A stretch of DNA of 64,000 nucleotides from Micropterix aruncella (Eukaryota; Arthropoda; Insecta; Lepidoptera; Micropterigidae): the NCBI GenBank assembly GCA_944548615.1, contig OX155961.1, positions 21,532,773 to 21,596,772 on the forward strand, read 5' to 3'. The notes under the pieces are model-generated. The model did not search any database. It was not told the DNA's origin and saw only the letters and a list, made by a program, of their open reading frames with translations. The position numbers and the translations under genes are program-made. Shown piece after piece: positions 63,691 through 64,000 of the stretch (its first letter is position 1; each line of letters opens with the position of its first letter).

Positions 63691-64000
63691 TCAAATCTGA
63701 CAGTTGGCGCGAAATTTCAATTTTCTAATTTGACAGGTGGTTCGAAATTTGAATTTTCAAATCTGACAGTTGGCGCGAAATTTGAATTTTCAAATTTGTC
63801 AGGTGGTTCGAAATTTGAATTTTCAAATCTGACAGTTGGCGCGAAATTTGAATTTTCAAATTTGACAGTTGGTTCGAAATTTGAATTTTCAAATCTGACA
63901 GTTGGTTCGAAATTTGAATTTTCAAATTTGACAGTTGGTTCGAAATTTAAATTTTCAAATCTGACAGTTGGTTCGAAATTTGAATTTTCAAATCTGACAG
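63691..64000 (+). repeat. Return to mixed-type array, matching 49.2-49.5 kb
   Basis: GGCGCG/GGTGG monomers resume at 63706. The order TTTCAATTTTCTAA, TTTGTCAGG, then ATTTAAATTTTC near 63946 equals that at 49240-49500 at exactly 14,454 bp (438 monomers). It suggests the start of another turn of a larger repeat, cut by the window end. Confidence 0.85.

Larger units (their letters stand above)
49885..63705 (+). repeat. GGTTCG-only satellite domain, 13.8 kb
   Basis: No GGCGCG and no ACAGGTGG monomer occurs between the last GGCGCG at 49879-49884 and the next at 63706-63711. No length change of any kind is present. Characteristic monomers are TTTGACTTTTCAAAT, TTCTAAATTTGAATTTCC, GATATTTGAC and TTTTGAAATTTGAC. 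The last makes frequent TGA stops in the plus frame. CpG falls to about one per monomer. The domain is organised in A and B blocks listed separately. Its sharp edges set it off as a distinct subfamily domain of the same satellite. Confidence 0.93.
1..64000 (+). repeat. Satellite DNA array, 33-bp monomer, about 1,939 head-to-tail copies
   Basis: Every base belongs to a 33-bp tandem repeat that runs through both window edges. Orientation never changes and nothing interrupts it. From the monomer start at 215 to the one at 63961 the distance is 63,746 bp, which is 1,931 x 33 + 23. The 23 bp equals the net of the indels listed separately, so the monomer count is closed. Sequence varies mainly at a few positions: CTG/TTG at the monomer start, ACAGTT/ACAGGT, and GGTTCG/GGCGCG. 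Rarer changes are scattered (TTAGAA, TTTCAA, TTTAAA, GATATT). Homogeneity plus nested higher-order repeats is typical of eukaryotic satellite evolving by unequal exchange and gene conversion. No transposon ends, coding exons or RNA genes were seen. Confidence 0.99.

Noticed and set aside
1134..63925. Minus-strand frames with an 11-residue K-I-Q-I-S-N-Q-L-S pattern, up to 846 codons
   Set aside because: They overlap the plus frames throughout and are the reverse reading of the same repeat. The pattern resembles an 11-residue coiled-coil repeat only loosely. They are broken by monomer variants such as TTTCAATTTTCTAA and ATTTAAATTTTC.
1..64000. CRISPR array
   Set aside because: There is no alternation of constant repeat and unique spacer. 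Monomers are contiguous and all alike, and the array is far longer than any CRISPR locus.
1..64000. Bacterial promoter -35 box (TTGACA in every TTG-type monomer)
   Set aside because: The hexamer is part of the monomer, has no good TATAAT at 16-18 bp, and the array is of eukaryotic satellite type.
1..64000. CENP-B box as evidence for a centromere
   Set aside because: GTTCGAAAT matches only the left half (NTTCG). The required A and CGGG further right are absent, so no canonical box is present. Centromeric location remains open.
1..64000. TALE-homeodomain (TGACAG), Myb (CAACTG on the minus strand) and E-box (CAGTTG) matches
   Set aside because: Short degenerate words present in almost every monomer are expected by amplification of any sequence. 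Nothing distinguishes them by domain, unlike the GGCGCG word.
1..64000. Transposon, viral or rDNA insertion within the array
   Set aside because: The 33-bp phase can be followed from end to end with only 1-3 bp shifts, so no insertion of foreign sequence exists in the window.

Overview
The whole 64 kb window is one uninterrupted satellite (tandem-repeat) array with a 33-bp monomer. All monomers point the same way. I found no gene, RNA gene, mobile element or non-repeat sequence on either strand. A typical monomer is 215-247: a CTGACAGTTGG part, then TTCGAAA, then an AT-rich part holding the inverted repeat ATTTGAATTTTCAAAT. G+C is roughly 27-36% per monomer, counted by hand. Counting CTGACAG/TTGACAG starts, 215 and 63961 are 63,746 bp apart. 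That is exactly 1,931 monomers plus 23 bp. The 23 bp is fully explained by the 25 small indels I catalogued (eleven +3, two +1, twelve -1), so the window holds about 1,939 monomers. An array this long, AT-rich and homogenised in higher-order blocks points to a eukaryotic chromosome (heterochromatin, pericentromere or similar). I cannot name the lineage from sequence alone.

Because 33 is divisible by three and the monomer lacks stops in one frame on each strand, very long open frames appear on both strands at once, up to 12.8 kb at 11766-24587. They are not genes. The plus-strand frames start at TTG, and I found ATG on the plus strand only three times in 64 kb, each directly followed by TGA. 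Frames are cut by the -1/+1 indels and by TCA-to-TAA/TGA changes.

Layout. 1-2677: a 1,422-bp higher-order repeat (HOR), two copies. 3083-11736: modules bounded by two diagnostic -1 indels, including a 1,484-bp tandem duplication (7050-10017). 11908-23271: two complete tandem copies of a 5,682-bp HOR. 23727-26694: the 1,484-bp duplication again. 24640-34130 and 40781-50271: a 9.49-kb block present twice, 16,141 bp apart. 35200-41957: a 3,927-bp (119-monomer) HOR containing a 1,353-bp tandem duplication. 49885-63705: a distinct domain of 13.8 kb with no GGCGCG monomers and no indels, built as A-B-A-A-B-A-B from a 48-monomer A and a 75-monomer B. From about 63.7 kb the array returns to the sequence seen at 49.2-49.5 kb, exactly 438 monomers downstream.

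Two monomer families set the texture. Outside 49.9-63.7 kb, CTGACAGTTGGCGCG monomers are commonly followed by TTGACAGGTGG monomers, forming a 66-bp dimer. Inside that domain only the TTCG type is used. The GGCGCG variant creates an E2F-like word (minus strand TTTCGCGCC) several hundred times. That is the most testable functional idea here, though it may be coincidental.
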